This document shows positions 47,395-57,479 of a stretch of 64,000 nucleotides of DNA, one piece after another. The notes beneath the pieces are model-generated. The model was not told the DNA's origin, made no database searches, and saw only the letters and a list, made by a program, of their open reading frames with translations. A program made the position numbers and the translations under genes. Each line of letters opens with the position of its first letter. Position 1 is the first letter of the stretch. The DNA comes from Unio delphinus (lineage: Eukaryota > Mollusca > Bivalvia > Unionida > Unionidae), in assembly GCA_029339505.1 (NCBI GenBank), contig JAQISU010000132.1, positions 5,884,501 to 5,948,500 on the forward strand. The letters are read 5' to 3'.

Positions 47395-47520
47395 GGGCGA
47401 CTTCTCCGACCACTATGGGGCGACTTCTCCTGACACCTGTGATGAGTTCTCCCAGGGCGAGTTCTCCATGGAGCCAGTTCTCCCAGGGCGAGTTCTCCAT
47501 GGGGCGAGTTCTCCGCTATT
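47395..47520 (+). repeat. Short irregular repeats of GGGCGAGTTCTCC
   Basis: About six variants of G(G/C)GACTTCTCC or GGCGAGTTCTCC in 125 bases, ending just before the ZNF3 promoter block. Strings of this style occur at ends of some mobile elements; origin unknown. Confidence 0.6.
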
Positions 47521-47624
47521 CCGAATTGTCCAATAGCCAATAAAAACTATCATTGCACCGTGAAACACCACACTGGAATATTTACCCCAACACCGTCTCT
47601 TCACCATGTTATTTTTAATGAAGC

Positions 47625-47632
47625 TATAAATA
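47625..47632 (+). promoter_or_regulatory. TATA box of ZNF3
   Basis: TATAAATA within GAAGCTATAAATAGGTTGAT, 230 bases before the ZNF3 ATG. ZNF4 has the same box in the same context 216 bases before its ATG. The surrounding 250 bases are conserved between the two genes. Confidence 0.72.
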
Positions 47633-47735
47633 GGTTGATCTTGTTCGTTCGTGTACATTATGTATGTTAATGTAGGTATAGAGCTTCGAACAAGAGAAAT
47701 ATTCGCGTTGTCTTATTATTCATAAGGTTTACCGT

Positions 47736-47774
47736 ATGACAATGGACAGTCTCAAGAATCATCGAAGGGAGTGA
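47736..47774 (+). promoter_or_regulatory. Leader ORF 1 of ZNF3 (12 codons)
   Basis: ATGACAATGGACAGTCTCAA ... GAGTGA encodes a 12-residue peptide (MTMDSLKNHRRE). ZNF4 has an ORF of identical length at the same place ([12 protein letters not shown]). A second mini-ORF, ATGTCAACCCGGAATTAA at 47827-47844, ends ten bases before the main ATG. Such upstream ORFs usually lower translation of the main ORF. Confidence 0.5.
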
Positions 47775-47854
47775 ATGTTCTACTGGATAGCAAGATCGTA
47801 AGATGTTTATCCGTAATTCACACAAAATGTCAACCCGGAATTAACTCAAGTAAA

Positions 47855-48688
47855 ATGGATCTTCCAAACGAAGGAACATCCTTGTCCACTTACTCGATGC
47901 CCTTGATTCCAGAAGTATTGGTGGATTCCAGCGAGCCTGACCACAAATGGAAATTTGCTATTGATGATGCCTCTTTGACTGAGAAGAAGCATTTCAAATG
48001 TGAATTTTGCGATAAGAAATTTGCAGAGAACTCAAATTTAAAGAAACATATAAGGACACACACTGGCGAAAAACCATTCAAATGTGGAGTATGCGATAAG
48101 CATTTCACAGACAGCAGTCATGTAAAGAGGCACATGAGAATCCATAGTGGGGAAAAACCGTACAAATGTGAAGTGTGTGGCCAAAGTTTCATCCAGTCTG
48201 GAATCTTAAAGACGCATATGACAACACATGGAGGAATCAGACCATACAAATGTGAAGTATGTGATAAATGTTTTAGTACAAAAGCTACATTAAAAATACA
48301 TTTTAGAATTCATACGGCTGATAAACCGTACAAATGTGAAGATTGTGGACAAGCATTTAGTGATAGCGGGAACTTTAGTCAGCACAAGAAAATACATTCA
48401 GGGGAAAAACAATACAAATGTGAAGAATGTGGAAAGATATTTAATCAGGGGAGAATCTTAAAAGAACACTTGAAAACTCATTCTGCATATAAACCATATA
48501 TATGTAAACATTGTAATAAAATGTTTAAACGAAGTGATACCCTCAAAGACCACATGAGAGTACATTCTGGAGAAACACCATTCAAATGTGAATTTTGTGA
48601 TCAGGTCTTTAGTCAGAGAGGAAACATGAAACGGCACATACAGAAGCATCATCAGTTAGAAATAATGACAATGAAATTAACGAAATAA
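47855..48688 (+). CDS. ZNF3: eight-finger C2H2 zinc-finger protein
   Basis: Encodes 277 residues: an N-terminal part (MDLPNEGTSLSTYSMPLIPE...) rich in Ser/Thr and acidic residues, then eight C2H2 fingers with TGEKP-like linkers, the GGIRP linker before finger 4 and SAYKP before finger 7. A sequence-specific DNA-binding nuclear protein is likely. The frame is open upstream to a GTG at 47771, but the first ATG is 47855 and it matches the ZNF4 and ZNF1 starts. No intron is needed from TATA box to stop. AATAAA at 48853-48858 is a plausible poly(A) signal. Close to ZNF4 over fingers and flanks: promoter, leader ORFs and 3' TTTCGGTTGACA are shared. Intact, with all Cys and His ligands present. No effector domain is recognisable. 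Confidence 0.92.
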   Translation: MDLPNEGTSLSTYSMPLIPEVLVDSSEPDHKWKFAIDDASLTEKKHFKCEFCDKKFAENSNLKKHIRTHTGEKPFKCGVCDKHFTDSSHVKRHMRIHSGEKPYKCEVCGQSFIQSGILKTHMTTHGGIRPYKCEVCDKCFSTKATLKIHFRIHTADKPYKCEDCGQAFSDSGNFSQHKKIHSGEKQYKCEECGKIFNQGRILKEHLKTHSAYKPYICKHCNKMFKRSDTLKDHMRVHSGETPFKCEFCDQVFSQRGNMKRHIQKHHQLEIMTMKLTK

Positions 48689-48852
48689 GACAACCCGCAA
48701 CTAGAGCATTAACATTGCTGATAGTTCAGATTTCGGTTGACAGTGATGGCTTATTTGTGAATCTGATTGCTTCTATTCATAATATGGAGGAATCCACAAT
48801 ATATTACTTTATGTTTTAGACACCTATAGTATTTGAGGTTGAGACGAAAGAA

Positions 48853-48858
48853 AATAAA
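48853..48858 (+). terminator. Likely poly(A) signal of ZNF3
   Basis: AATAAA 165 bases after the stop codon. It precedes a truncated SINE. Confidence 0.5.
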
Positions 48859-48920
48859 AACATATAAGATATTTTGTATTCAATTTCAAACAATTATAAC
48901 AGAAAACAAATCACTGCAAT

Positions 48921-49074
48921 GAGGGGGCCCCCAAGTGGTCTAAAGTGCTCTCCATTACGGATCTCTGATATCTCACCTCTGTCTGCCTGTGTTCGAGTCT
49001 CAGATTCGGCTAATGTGGGTATGTGAGAAAGCTTGCCATTAGCTTCTCATGGGTCGGTGGTTCTTTCCGAGGGT
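48921..49074 (+). mobile_element. 3'-truncated tRNA-derived SINE
   Basis: Same SINE family as at 15898 and 40943: CAAGTGGTCTAAAGTGCTCT, TGTGTTCGAGTCTCAGATTC, GAGAAAGCTTGCCATTAGCT and ATGGGTCGGTGGTTCTTTCC. It lacks the 3' third and the A tail, and the A box is mutated. Confidence 0.88.
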
Positions 49075-49407
49075 GATGAACAGTATGGTTTGAAGATGTG
49101 TGCATTTGCCTTTCTGTACATGGTACAGGGTTCGTTATTTAGAAATCCTTGAAAGTGCCATTATTTTGAATTTTTAGATGGATAAATAAATAAAAGAATT
49201 TTGAAAATGTATTAAGAGTAGTTGATCAATTATTTTTACAAACTTGAAATCAGAATAATATAATCTGATTATGAAGTTAAAATGTGTGGCAATGTAGTTT
49301 TGTTATTCTTATTTATAGTCATATGGCCAAATAGCTCAGAAAATTGTCTACTTGAAAATAAAGTATTGTGTAAATCCAAATATAGTAGCAGAAAGGGTGA
49401 ACAGACC
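49075..49407. other. Spacer with no recognised gene
   Basis: AT-rich, no coding signal. Confidence 0.4.
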
Positions 49408-49660
49408 TTTTGCTGGAACATCATTTTTTAAGAAAACCAGCTTCCTACGAAAATAAAAAATATAAGGTCAATGAAGGTCAATAACTTGGAAACTGAAGCT
49501 TCTATTTGGGTTAGCTCATTTTTGTTACTTTATCTTTAGTTATTAAGTGTCTTTTAAATTGGTATGTATGTTTTGTTTACCCACCCATAGGTTTCATTGA
49601 GGTCACATCCGTTCTGCTGCTTAATATGTTAGTAGTTAAATAATTATTTATATCAGACAA
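49408..49660 (+). repeat. Left inverted terminal repeat
   Basis: Begins TTTTGCTGGAACATCATTTT, and contains TCCTACGAAAATAAAAAATA, TTAGCTCATTTTTGTTACTT and GTTTCATTGAGGTCACATCC. The complement of 53375-53638 matches it over its whole length with scattered substitutions and small indels. Confidence 0.85.
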
Positions 49661-49879
49661 GTTGCTGTTTCTTAGCTGGGGATTATATCAAGACCTATTT
49701 GATATCGTCATCAAAGATCATGTAGATTTATCATAATGCATATTTTGTGGGGTAGCTTGCGTACATGGAAAGAAATTGCTAAACTTAAATATACTCTGAA
49801 CACATTGCCTGACAAATATCACAGTTATCTCAGATTACTTTAGGTAATTGTTTATATCACAGAGTAACATAAATTAAGT

Positions 49880-50220
49880 CTCTGTTTTTACGCTGCACTC
49901 TAAAAAATATTTTTGCGGGATTCAATTGCTTGTCCAGCGTCATATCATTGTACACAACTTAATTATTATTAAATCTTCTGAGCTCATCAACAATAAGAGC
50001 ATCATCAATATCTGTAATAGACTTTATTACATCTTTGCCATTTTTATTTAATAATTTTCCATTTTCATAAAAACCTTTAAGAACATCATAACAACATTGA
50101 TTTTGCTACTATTTATTATTTTTTTTAAAGTCATCTCATCAAACTCAGTAAAGTGTTTTTATAATTCCTGATAGAAATTGGTATCGCTGAATGATGTTTG
50201 ACTGGCTTTTGCTATCGTGT
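49880..50220 (-). pseudogene. Unidentified minus-strand gene relic inside the inverted-repeat element
   Basis: Across frames the minus strand reads AKASQTSFSDTNFYQEL, KHFTEFDEMTLKKIINSSK, and further on ITDIDDALIVDELRRFNNN. The phrases are protein-like and end near MTLDKQLNPAKIFF. I do not recognise the family. Frameshifts break it. Confidence 0.4.
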
Positions 50221-50699
50221 TGCTGAGAAGTCAATGATATCGATATTGTATGAGTATACTAAATAGTTTGTATTTATATTTTGTTTGATGCATATATATA
50301 ACATCGATCATGACAAAAGATCATAAACATGCACTTACAGGCAAGTGTGTGAAATGTGGTACAATCAAATACAAATTAGCTCTCTTAACAATTCAAAAAA
50401 TTAGGCGATGATAATGCTGCTTCATAAAGAAATTACCATGAACTCCATGGGCTAAGTATCCAGGAGAAAAACATCTTCCTGGATATAATCATTATTGTTC
50501 TGAAACCCGACTTGATATCTGACATGACCAGCAAAATAAAAAAAAGACATGTAGAGTATTCAATAAATATGATTGATCAAGCATGTCACTTTCATGATGT
50601 AACAAAGATAAAGATTTTACAACAATGACATTGCAAAGTTGATTCACTCGTTAAATTCCATTTTTTTTATTAAAAAAATCTTTCAGAGAATCATTGCTA

Positions 50700-51610
50700 A
50701 TTGGTTGATAGATCTGCAAATAACGGTAAACTAGTATTTGGAGCTGGTGATTGGTCAACCGATTTTTATTATAAAACAATATAATCGATTTATTATAGAC
50801 CGAGAAGATATTGGAGGGGTAGAACAGGAATTAATAAACTTGCTGATGCAGCAAATGTCACATGTTCTGTTGCTAAAAATTGGTGAGCATGACAGCCAAT
50901 ATGGCAAATTTAACTACCACCACCGAAAACTATTCAGTGCGCACATTTTGATGTCAGCGCTCCTAATGAAGTTCATCTGGTAGAATTTTTTTCTTTTCCC
51001 CACACGATAATATTAAAAACGGTAGATGTCAGTCACACACATACAAGTACGCGCCGACTGTCATTGACATTGCAATGAAATATAAAGAGGCAGAACCATT
51101 ATCAACTAAAACGGCTGTTAAAGTTGTATATATTTTTGAACACATTTATCAATATGGTGGTCTACGATGGTCACAAGTACTACAGATTGACCTGGCAAAG
51201 AATTCCTTGGTGCAGAACCATCTCTGACAATTATTAAAACAACATAGCTTCAAAATCAGACGAGGACATACCGCAGTTCATCGTGATCAAGCAGCATTCG
51301 TTGAATTATTTAATCGAATACTTGCTGAGCGGTTATTTGGATATCAATATGCAAAGGAAATATCCACGAACAAAATTCAAACTTATATGAGATCTCATGA
51401 ATGGGTTGCAAGACTACCAAGTGTAATAGCTGCATTAAATAATGAGGTTGCTCGTGCAATTTCAATGAAACCTTCCATTGCGATCACACACAAAAAACAT
51501 ACCAATACAGCATGAAATTTCAAAACAACCATTACTGGTTAATGCGACTGAGCTATTGATATGAACCCGGTAAACTTAAAGGCAGTAAGAAAAGAGCAAC
51601 TGACCCAGTC
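50700..51610 (+). pseudogene. DDE (rve-type) integrase of the inverted-repeat element
   Basis: The N-terminal part, in broken frames, has INKLADAANVTCSVAKNWL, a possible DNA-binding helix. The core runs in a single frame from about 51040: TVIDIAMKYKEAEPLSTKTA with the first aspartate (51066-51068), RWSQVLQID with the second (51189-51191), and AFVELFNRILAERLFGYQYA with the glutamate (51303-51305), so the D-D-E triad is present with 37 residues between the last two. One in-frame TGA lies at 51225-51227. RLPSVIAALNNEVARAISMK follows to a stop at 51514, and a tail piece GKLKGSKKRATDPV-like lies beyond. The type is that of cut-and-paste integrases in Polintons rather than gypsy integrases. Near-intact for a relic. 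Confidence 0.72.
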
Positions 51611-51639
51611 TAGAGAGTAACCGTACTTACAATACCCAT

Positions 51640-51653
<14 letters not shown>

Positions 51654-51681
<28 letters not shown>
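51654..51681 (+). repeat. ATT microsatellite
   Basis: About nine units. Confidence 0.93.
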
Positions 51682-51683
<2 letters not shown>

Positions 51684-51959
51684 AAAATCGGATGTAGATT
51701 CTGATATAGTCATTGCCTCGTAAATGTAAGCCATTAATGTGAACAAGTTATCTGACATTATTCCATCACTAAGGCCTGATGGTATTAAGGAAAATAATTT
51801 AGAGAATGCTGGACCGGATATACCTTTAAGCATTTTTATTATAATTGTTATCATCTACCACATCCTGCTATCAAACTTGTATTTAGATTTTGTTCAGCCT
51901 CACCGTCCAACTGTGCTAGGTTTTGATTTGCAGCTTGATTTATTTATTTAACTAACTTT

Positions 51960-52190
51960 TGCAGGCATTAATTCAGTGCTAGGTAATTTCATTGGTTGAG
52001 GTTTCCGTCGTATTAATTGAGCTAATCTATCATTGATTGCTGAGAACGCATAGCATTACCTATAGCACCAATACCTGCACCACGAACAACGTCAATAGCT
52101 TTCATTCCTAGTTGTTTTACAATCGGTATAACGTTTGAAACTTGTTTTTAGAAACCTTGAACAATATCACTAAGTCCAACACCGTAGAAT
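51960..52190 (-). pseudogene. Minus-strand small-protein relic
   Basis: The minus strand reads VKQLGMKAIDVVRGAGIGAI with GNAMRSQQ following in a mixed frame, an amphipathic, Gly-rich segment. This resembles in style the membrane-active small proteins of Polinton-like elements, but the resemblance is weak. Confidence 0.3.
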
Positions 52191-52331
52191 ATAGTGTTCG
52201 TTGGTAATCGATATCACTCTGACCTTGATTTGTACACGTTGAGCCTTTGGTACGATCATCTTTTTCGTTATTTATTTATTGAATGACTGTGAAAATCATC
52301 AACAATTGCATCAATAAGAGATATATAAACA

Positions 52332-52634
52332 TTAATATCCATGATGCTGCGTGTAAATAATCTCTGCTTCATTAATAATTGCTGGAGAATTATTACCGGC
52401 TCGTTTTCCGCCAATACAAAAATCTAATCGTTCAACATCGGCAAGGACGTTGTTCGGACAAGTAATAAGACAACTTACTTGAGTGGCAATACCAATTTCG
52501 GTTGTTTCCTCTGCTTTTTCCCCATGGTGAAGAATATAATTTAATCCATTGTCTAATTTCTTCAAAATACAAATCTTATTGTTCTTTTTGTTTCCCTGCT
52601 CGTTCAACCTACTTAAATTTTGACCTCTATTCAT
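52332..52634 (-). CDS. Hypothetical 100-residue protein of the inverted-repeat element
   Basis: An open frame from ATG at 52634 (MNRGQNLSRLNEQGNKKNNK...) to a stop at 52332. Composition is ordinary, basic at the N-terminus, with CLITCPNNVLADVERLDFCI in the middle. No family recognised. It may be a remaining exon-free gene of the element or part of a longer broken one, since readable sequence continues below 52332. Confidence 0.4.
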   Translation of the reverse strand: MNRGQNLSRLNEQGNKKNNKICILKKLDNGLNYILHHGEKAEETTEIGIATQVSCLITCPNNVLADVERLDFCIGGKRAGNNSPAIINEAEIIYTQHHGY

Positions 52635-53167
52635 TTTCTTTTAATTTCCCTGACTGTTTAGATTTGTGAAGTTGCAAATTTCATTTCTTCTTATTTCTGT
52701 CTCCTTTCTAGTATTGAATTCTAATATACTCGTATACTGATAAAAAAATGATAAACTTATTAACATCTTCTTCAGATCTGATTAGCGGAGAATTAGTAGC
52801 TATGCGGTATACATACTTGACCCAATCGACAGCTTTTAAAGCTTTCACATATTCGGGTTTACATGCTTATCTCTTTCCCGATATCCAAACGAGACATTAT
52901 CAATTACATTTTCGGATCTTTGATATCGGCCATACCGTCAGGCGCAAATATATGTTATCTTTGTTATTATCTCAGTTCTAACCTTCGGCGAATCAGGTTT
53001 TGGTTGAAGAGGTTGTAGTAGTCGAGGAAATTTCTGGGGTAATGTGGTTGAGCTGTTTGATGACTGCCAGCAATATCAACAGGCAATGTTCCAGGCACAT
53101 TTTATGTTTTACTCATTTGCTGCAACACTTTTCTTTGCTGGTTCGACAGATGGTTTAAATAATTGTT

Positions 53168-53365
53168 CTAAACCCTCAGAAAATTATTCCTTAGACTCCT
53201 GACGAGCTGGTAATTTTTGTCTGACATAATCACGGACGGGAGATAATTCTTGGTTTCCTCTAGTCGCTCTCGAGCAAATCTAGCGGTATAAGATTCCGTA
53301 GCAAATCTAGCTGTATAAGATTCCGTAGCAAATCTAGCTGTATAAGATTCCTTTGCTGGTGCCAT
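53168..53365 (-). CDS. Hypothetical 65-residue protein with triplicated nonapeptide
   Basis: From ATG at 53365: MAPAKESYTARFATESYTAR and one further ESYTARFA repeat, coded by three copies of a 27-bp unit, then a charged helix RERLEETKNYLPSVIMSDKN. It ends at 53168 where the readable sequence continues in another frame (CRTSKEKCCS). It begins just inside the right inverted repeat, so its promoter could lie in the repeat. Function unknown. Confidence 0.4.
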   Translation of the reverse strand: MAPAKESYTARFATESYTARFATESYTARFARERLEETKNYLPSVIMSDKNYQLVRSLRNNFLRV

Positions 53366-53374
53366 ATTATTAAT

Positions 53375-53638
53375 ATATAATAATGATTTAATTACTCACA
53401 CATTACAACAGCAGAAAGGGTGCGACCTCAATGAAACGTCTGGGTGCATGGGTATGCAAAACACATATAAAATCTAAAAAGACAAAAACGACAAAAGATA
53501 AAATAACACAAATGAGCCAACACAATTAGAGAAACTCTCGGACAGTTAGAGGTTCCGGTTTGACGTAATTGGTCTTATATTGTTTTTTTTATTTTTTCGT
53601 AGGAGGCTTTATTGTTCAAAAATTACGTTCCAGCAAAA
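53375..53638 (-). repeat. Right inverted terminal repeat
   Basis: Minus strand begins TTTTGCTGGAACGTAATTTT and runs through TCCTACGAAAAAATAAAAAA, GGCTCATTTGTGTTATTTTA and GTTTCATTGAGGTCGCACCC, matching the left repeat. Confidence 0.85.
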
Positions 53639-53640
53639 AT

Positions 53641-53885
53641 GAATAATAATAATAATAATAATGAGGACTTTGTATAGCGCCTGATCTTTAGAAGCTCTAA
53701 GCGCGTTACAACATATATAATGATATGACTACACTCCAGAAAGAAAGAAAAAAAAAAAACTATGAAATTGGAAAACATAAAAACATGCTGAAAACATATA
53801 AGGTACAAAACATAATTAGGTCTCTAAGTTTGTTCCTGCAGTCGAAAAAGGTGAGTTTTAAGAGCACTCTTAACAGAGACCACCC
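53641..53885 (-). mobile_element. 3' end of an L2/CR1-type LINE
   Basis: ATGAGGACTTTGTATAGCGC and CTTTAGAAGCTCTAAGCGCG, through AGTTTTAAGAGCACTCTTAA, match the 3' part of the LINE at 29515-29805. It starts with an AAT tail directly at the right end of the inverted-repeat element. Confidence 0.82.
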
Positions 53886-53935
53886 TTTCTGCTGTTACGA
53901 ATACTGGGAAAAAGAGGGCTTAATGCAAATAAGAG

Positions 53936-54038
<103 letters not shown>

Positions 54039-54039
54039 C

Positions 54040-55600
54040 GTTTCTTGCTTTGTGTCCATTTCTCCCTGTTGAGTTTTCGTTGAAGTCACTTCTCCTTAAC
54101 ATTCAAGTATAGCTTGACCACTGGAATGGTCAGCAACTTTTGCTGGTGGGACTCCTGTTTTTACAAAAATGTGAGTCCTTGACTCATAGTGTTAAAATCC
54201 TAGTGAGACCTCTGATTGAGCATAACGTCTGGTATATTCTTACTCTAAGATGCATGAATTAAACACCTCTCTTTTCAAATCTTTCATTATTGGAAGCAAA
54301 TGATTAAGCAGTTAAACAAAATCAAAGTTGACCACTTGTGACATCAGATGTTTGCTTGCCATTATGTTTTTCGCATTTGTATAATTGTTTATTTTGTTGG
54401 GCAAATGGACACACATATACAGATTTGAGCAAACGTTAACCCAGTCAAATTTCAAATTATAATCGATTCCATCTTCCTCCATGATAATTGTTAAAGATGA
54501 TCAAAGGAAATAATCTAACTTTTGATTCAGTTCTACCCACCTGAATATGATATCACTGACGTGTTATCTTTTCTTAGTTGATATTGATTTTACATATGTG
54601 CAGTATTATTGGTCAGTAAGCAGGGGTCAAACTGGATTTGAATTTTCGGGAGAAATAACTATTACATTTGCACAGAGTAGGAAGATTGTGTTAATATGAT
54701 GTAACATATAAGGATAAATTTATCATGAAGACAAGAATAGTAATAAGCGATAGCAAAACAATGTTTGCATTTAATAAATTTCTCATGATGAAGACAAAAG
54801 AGGTGATACGAATACAAGGTTAGATCATGCATTTTTTAACAAAAAAAGCCTTTTGTTAATTTTATTATATTATGCACTGGTGAAGGGGCACAAGTTCAAC
54901 ATGAGTTTGTTTCATGTCTTATTTATTGGGACATATGGTCTACTTGAAAGAACGTCTCAGGGACAGGGAAAAAAATCGGCTGGACAAAATTAGTTTACCC
55001 ACATAAGTTTCACGGCATAAACGATTAACCGAACTACTGTCGGGAAAGAAGAGAAAGAAAAAAAGCGTCGCTAAACAAAGGAGATCCCTAAACAACCAGC
55101 TTGCCCACATGTAGGAAATTATGACTTTATAAGGTCAAACACTAAAGGAAAATGGTTTGATTATTATCTAAGTTTTCTACCTATATTATGGTCGTTTTCT
55201 GATTTAACATAAGAGTTTTTTCAATATATGCTGGTCATGTACTTTATACAATTAAACTTGCGAAGCTTTTCATAAGATATTACATTGCAAGTTATATCAC
55301 TAAAAGAGCAGAAATAAAGAGCGCAAAGATCAAAGTAAATAAATGATATCCACGTCTGCCTCAAATTTAATGTGGTTAACGTGTAGCAACAATTATTGAC
55401 TGTTTAGAGATTGAAATCGGAAGAACTTCATACTTGAAAGCAAGGGCTGTTTGAAATTGAGTAATAAAATGTAATACTATTATTAGATGTATTTCTGACC
55501 TGTTTAATCACAATATCTTATAGAATTATATTTTTATGCTGTCTAGATCTCAAAATCTATCAGTAAGTATCTAATACACAAACTAGTCAGTCTATTGCCG
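54040..55600. other. 1.5-kb stretch with no recognised gene
   Basis: Only short open frames. A weak duplication of ATTTAATAAATTT(A/C)TCATG occurs near 54710-54800. Confidence 0.4.
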
Positions 55601-55605
55601 ATTTC

Positions 55606-55611
55606 TTTATT
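55606..55611 (-). terminator. Likely poly(A) signal of ZNF4
   Basis: AATAAA on the minus strand, about 82 bases after the ZNF4 stop codon. Confidence 0.5.
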
Positions 55612-55692
55612 TTATGAATAGGTACAATCAAAACCCACAATCATCCGTGTCAACCGAAATCTGAAATATTACTGCTCATGTTTCTGATCATC

Positions 55693-56487
55693 TTATTTCT
55701 TCTTTAATTTCAATGTCATTGTTTTCAACTGATGTTTCTTCTGTATGTGCCTTTTTTTACTTCCACTCTGAGAAAAGACTTGATCACAAAATTCACATTT
55801 GAATGGTTTTTCTCCAGAATGTACTCTCATATGATTTGTGAGGTTACCACTGTGGTTAAACATTTTATTACAATGTTTACATATATATGGTTTATATGCA
55901 GAATGAACTCTCAAGTGTTCTTTGAAATTTCCCCTGTGATTAAACATCTTTCCACATTCTTCACATTTGTATTGTTTTTCCCCTGAATGTATTTTCTTGT
56001 GCTGACTAAAGTTCCCGCTATCACTAAATGCTTGTCCACAATCTTCACAAATGTGCGGTTTTTCACCAGTATGAATTCTAAAGTGTGTCTTTAAGGTTCC
56101 TTTTGTACTAAAACATTTATCACACACTTCACATTTGTATGGTTTGATTCCTCCATGTGTTGTCATATGCGTCTTTAAGATTCCTGACTGGATGAAAGTT
56201 TGGCCACACACTTCACATTTGTACGGTTTTTCCCCACTATGGACTCTCAAGTGCCTTTTTAAATTACTGCTGTCTGTGAAATGCTTATCGCATACTCCAC
56301 ATTTGAATGGTTTTTCGCCAGTGTGTGTCCTTATATGTTTATTTAAGGTACTATGGTCTGCAAACTTCTTATCACAAAACTCACATTTGAAACGTTTTGT
56401 CTCATTCAAATAGGCATTGTCTCTAACTTGTGGAGTCAACAGCATCGAGGACGTGGACATGGATGATCCTTCGTTTGGAAGATTCAT
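55693..56487 (-). CDS. ZNF4: eight-finger C2H2 zinc-finger protein
   Basis: Encodes 264 residues: [20 protein letters not shown] and a short acidic stretch, then eight C2H2 fingers with TGEKP-type linkers, GGIKP before finger 4 and SAYKP before finger 7. All zinc ligands are present; the last finger has H-x4-H. Probably a DNA-binding nuclear protein. The start at 56487 matches ZNF3; an in-frame ATG at 56541 would add 18 residues but falls in sequence that is leader in ZNF3, and a GTG at 56562 is the limit of the open frame. It is in inverted orientation to ZNF3, 7 kb away, and shares with it the promoter, leader and 3' flank. The N-terminus is 13 residues shorter than that of ZNF3, with the TDHKWKF-like segment lost. 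Confidence 0.92.
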   Translation of the reverse strand: MNLPNEGSSMSTSSMLLTPQVRDNAYLNETKRFKCEFCDKKFADHSTLNKHIRTHTGEKPFKCGVCDKHFTDSSNLKRHLRVHSGEKPYKCEVCGQTFIQSGILKTHMTTHGGIKPYKCEVCDKCFSTKGTLKTHFRIHTGEKPHICEDCGQAFSDSGNFSQHKKIHSGEKQYKCEECGKMFNHRGNFKEHLRVHSAYKPYICKHCNKMFNHSGNLTNHMRVHSGEKPFKCEFCDQVFSQSGSKKRHIQKKHQLKTMTLKLKKK

Positions 56488-56558
56488 TTTAATTCCGGGT
56501 TGACATTTTGTGTGAATTACAGATAAACATCTTACGATCATGCTATCTAGTAGGACAT

Positions 56559-56597
56559 TCACTCCGTTCGATTAATCTTGTTACTGCCCATTGTCAT
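56559..56597 (-). promoter_or_regulatory. Leader ORF 1 of ZNF4 (12 codons)
   Basis: ATGACAATGGGCAGTAACAA ... GAGTGA codes [12 protein letters not shown]. Same length and frame as in ZNF3 despite several base changes. A second mini-ORF ATGTCAACCCGGAATTAA (56506-56489) ends one base before the main ATG. Confidence 0.5.
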
Positions 56598-56695
56598 ACG
56601 GTAAAACGTATGAATAGTAAGGATAGACAACGCGAATATTTCTCTTGTTCGAAGCTCTACATCCTAACAATGTACATGAAAAAACAGGATTAACC

Positions 56696-56703
56696 TATTT
56701 ATA
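56696..56703 (-). promoter_or_regulatory. TATA box of ZNF4
   Basis: TATAAATA on the minus strand within GAGGCTATAAATAGGTTAAT, 216 bases upstream of the ATG and in the same context as in ZNF3. Confidence 0.72.
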
Positions 56704-56763
56704 GCCTCATTACAAAATAGCATGGCGAACAAACGGTGCTGAGGTAAATATTCCAGTCTGTTG

Positions 56764-56840
56764 TTCTCTTTTATGCACAAATGTAATGCCGCATACACCT
56801 GTCTCATATATTAAAAAAAAAAAACAACAGAAGAACTTAT
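56764..56840 (-). repeat. Dispersed block, copy 3 (upstream of ZNF4)
   Basis: Minus strand AATATATGAGACAGGTGTAT then GCGGCATTACATTTGTGCAT, directly adjoining the conserved promoter block of ZNF4. Confidence 0.62.
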
Positions 56841-57435
56841 ACAAAGAGTCTGGTAAAAAAAAATTGTCCCAATTTCTGGATAGGTATAATAAAGCAAAAC
56901 ATTAAAATATAGTTCACTTGAGACAAATGAATTGGAAGTTCATATAAAGAAAAAAAAGTTTCTGCACCCGGAAAACATGTACACTTTTTTTTTCACGCTG
57001 GAAAGTCAGTTTTGATAGTACATAATTCTTAGTGCAACCACAGTCCCTTTCCTTCAGTGACAATTTCGCAGACCATAAAAAATAATGAAAGCATTGAGCT
57101 CTTAACAGCTTGGTGCAATTTAAAATAATTGTCATTCACGCAGTTTTTGAGACTTGTCTACACTTTTCTACTGCCATTAGTGGCTAGCTATGCGTCCTAG
57201 CAGACTACACTTATTGTTATGTATATTTAAGCTACACTGTTTATCAGATGTTGTTTTTTGTTGCTCTTTGTTGTTGTTGTTATTTCATTACATGCCATTG
57301 TAATGTAACATTGTATGTTAGACTTGGCCTTGTCAAGAATTAATTTAATTTCTTCCAACCTGAAGTGAAGTGTTTTAATGGTATTCAGTAAACAACTAAT
57401 ACACAGCTAAATTATTCTCCTTTTTTGTTTTTAAA

Positions 57436-57436
<1 letters not shown>
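56841..57436. other. Spacer with no recognised gene
   Basis: No coding signal found. Confidence 0.4.

Positions 57437-57475
<39 letters not shown>
57437..57475 (+). repeat. ATT microsatellite
   Basis: About 13 units. Confidence 0.94.
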
Positions 57476-57477
<2 letters not shown>

Positions 57478-57479
57478 CA

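Larger units (their letters stand above)
49408..53638. mobile_element. 4.2-kb element with long inverted terminal repeats and a DDE integrase
   Basis: The ends are inverted repeats of about 250 bp. Inside are a plus-strand integrase (50.7-51.6 kb) and minus-strand coding-like pieces on both sides of it. Long inverted repeats plus a retroviral-type integrase with genes on both strands are the design of Polinton/Maverick elements, but those are 15-20 kb and carry polymerase, ATPase and capsid genes, none of which is recognisable here. It may be a deletion derivative or a separate small element family. No 6-bp target duplication was found (flanks CAGACC and ATGAAT). Confidence 0.72.

Noticed and set aside
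47771..47854. 28-residue N-terminal extension of ZNF3 and the similar one in ZNF4
   Set aside because: The frame is open but begins with GTG, overlaps the leader ORFs, and the conserved ATG (MDLPN/MNLPN) lies downstream in all paralogues.
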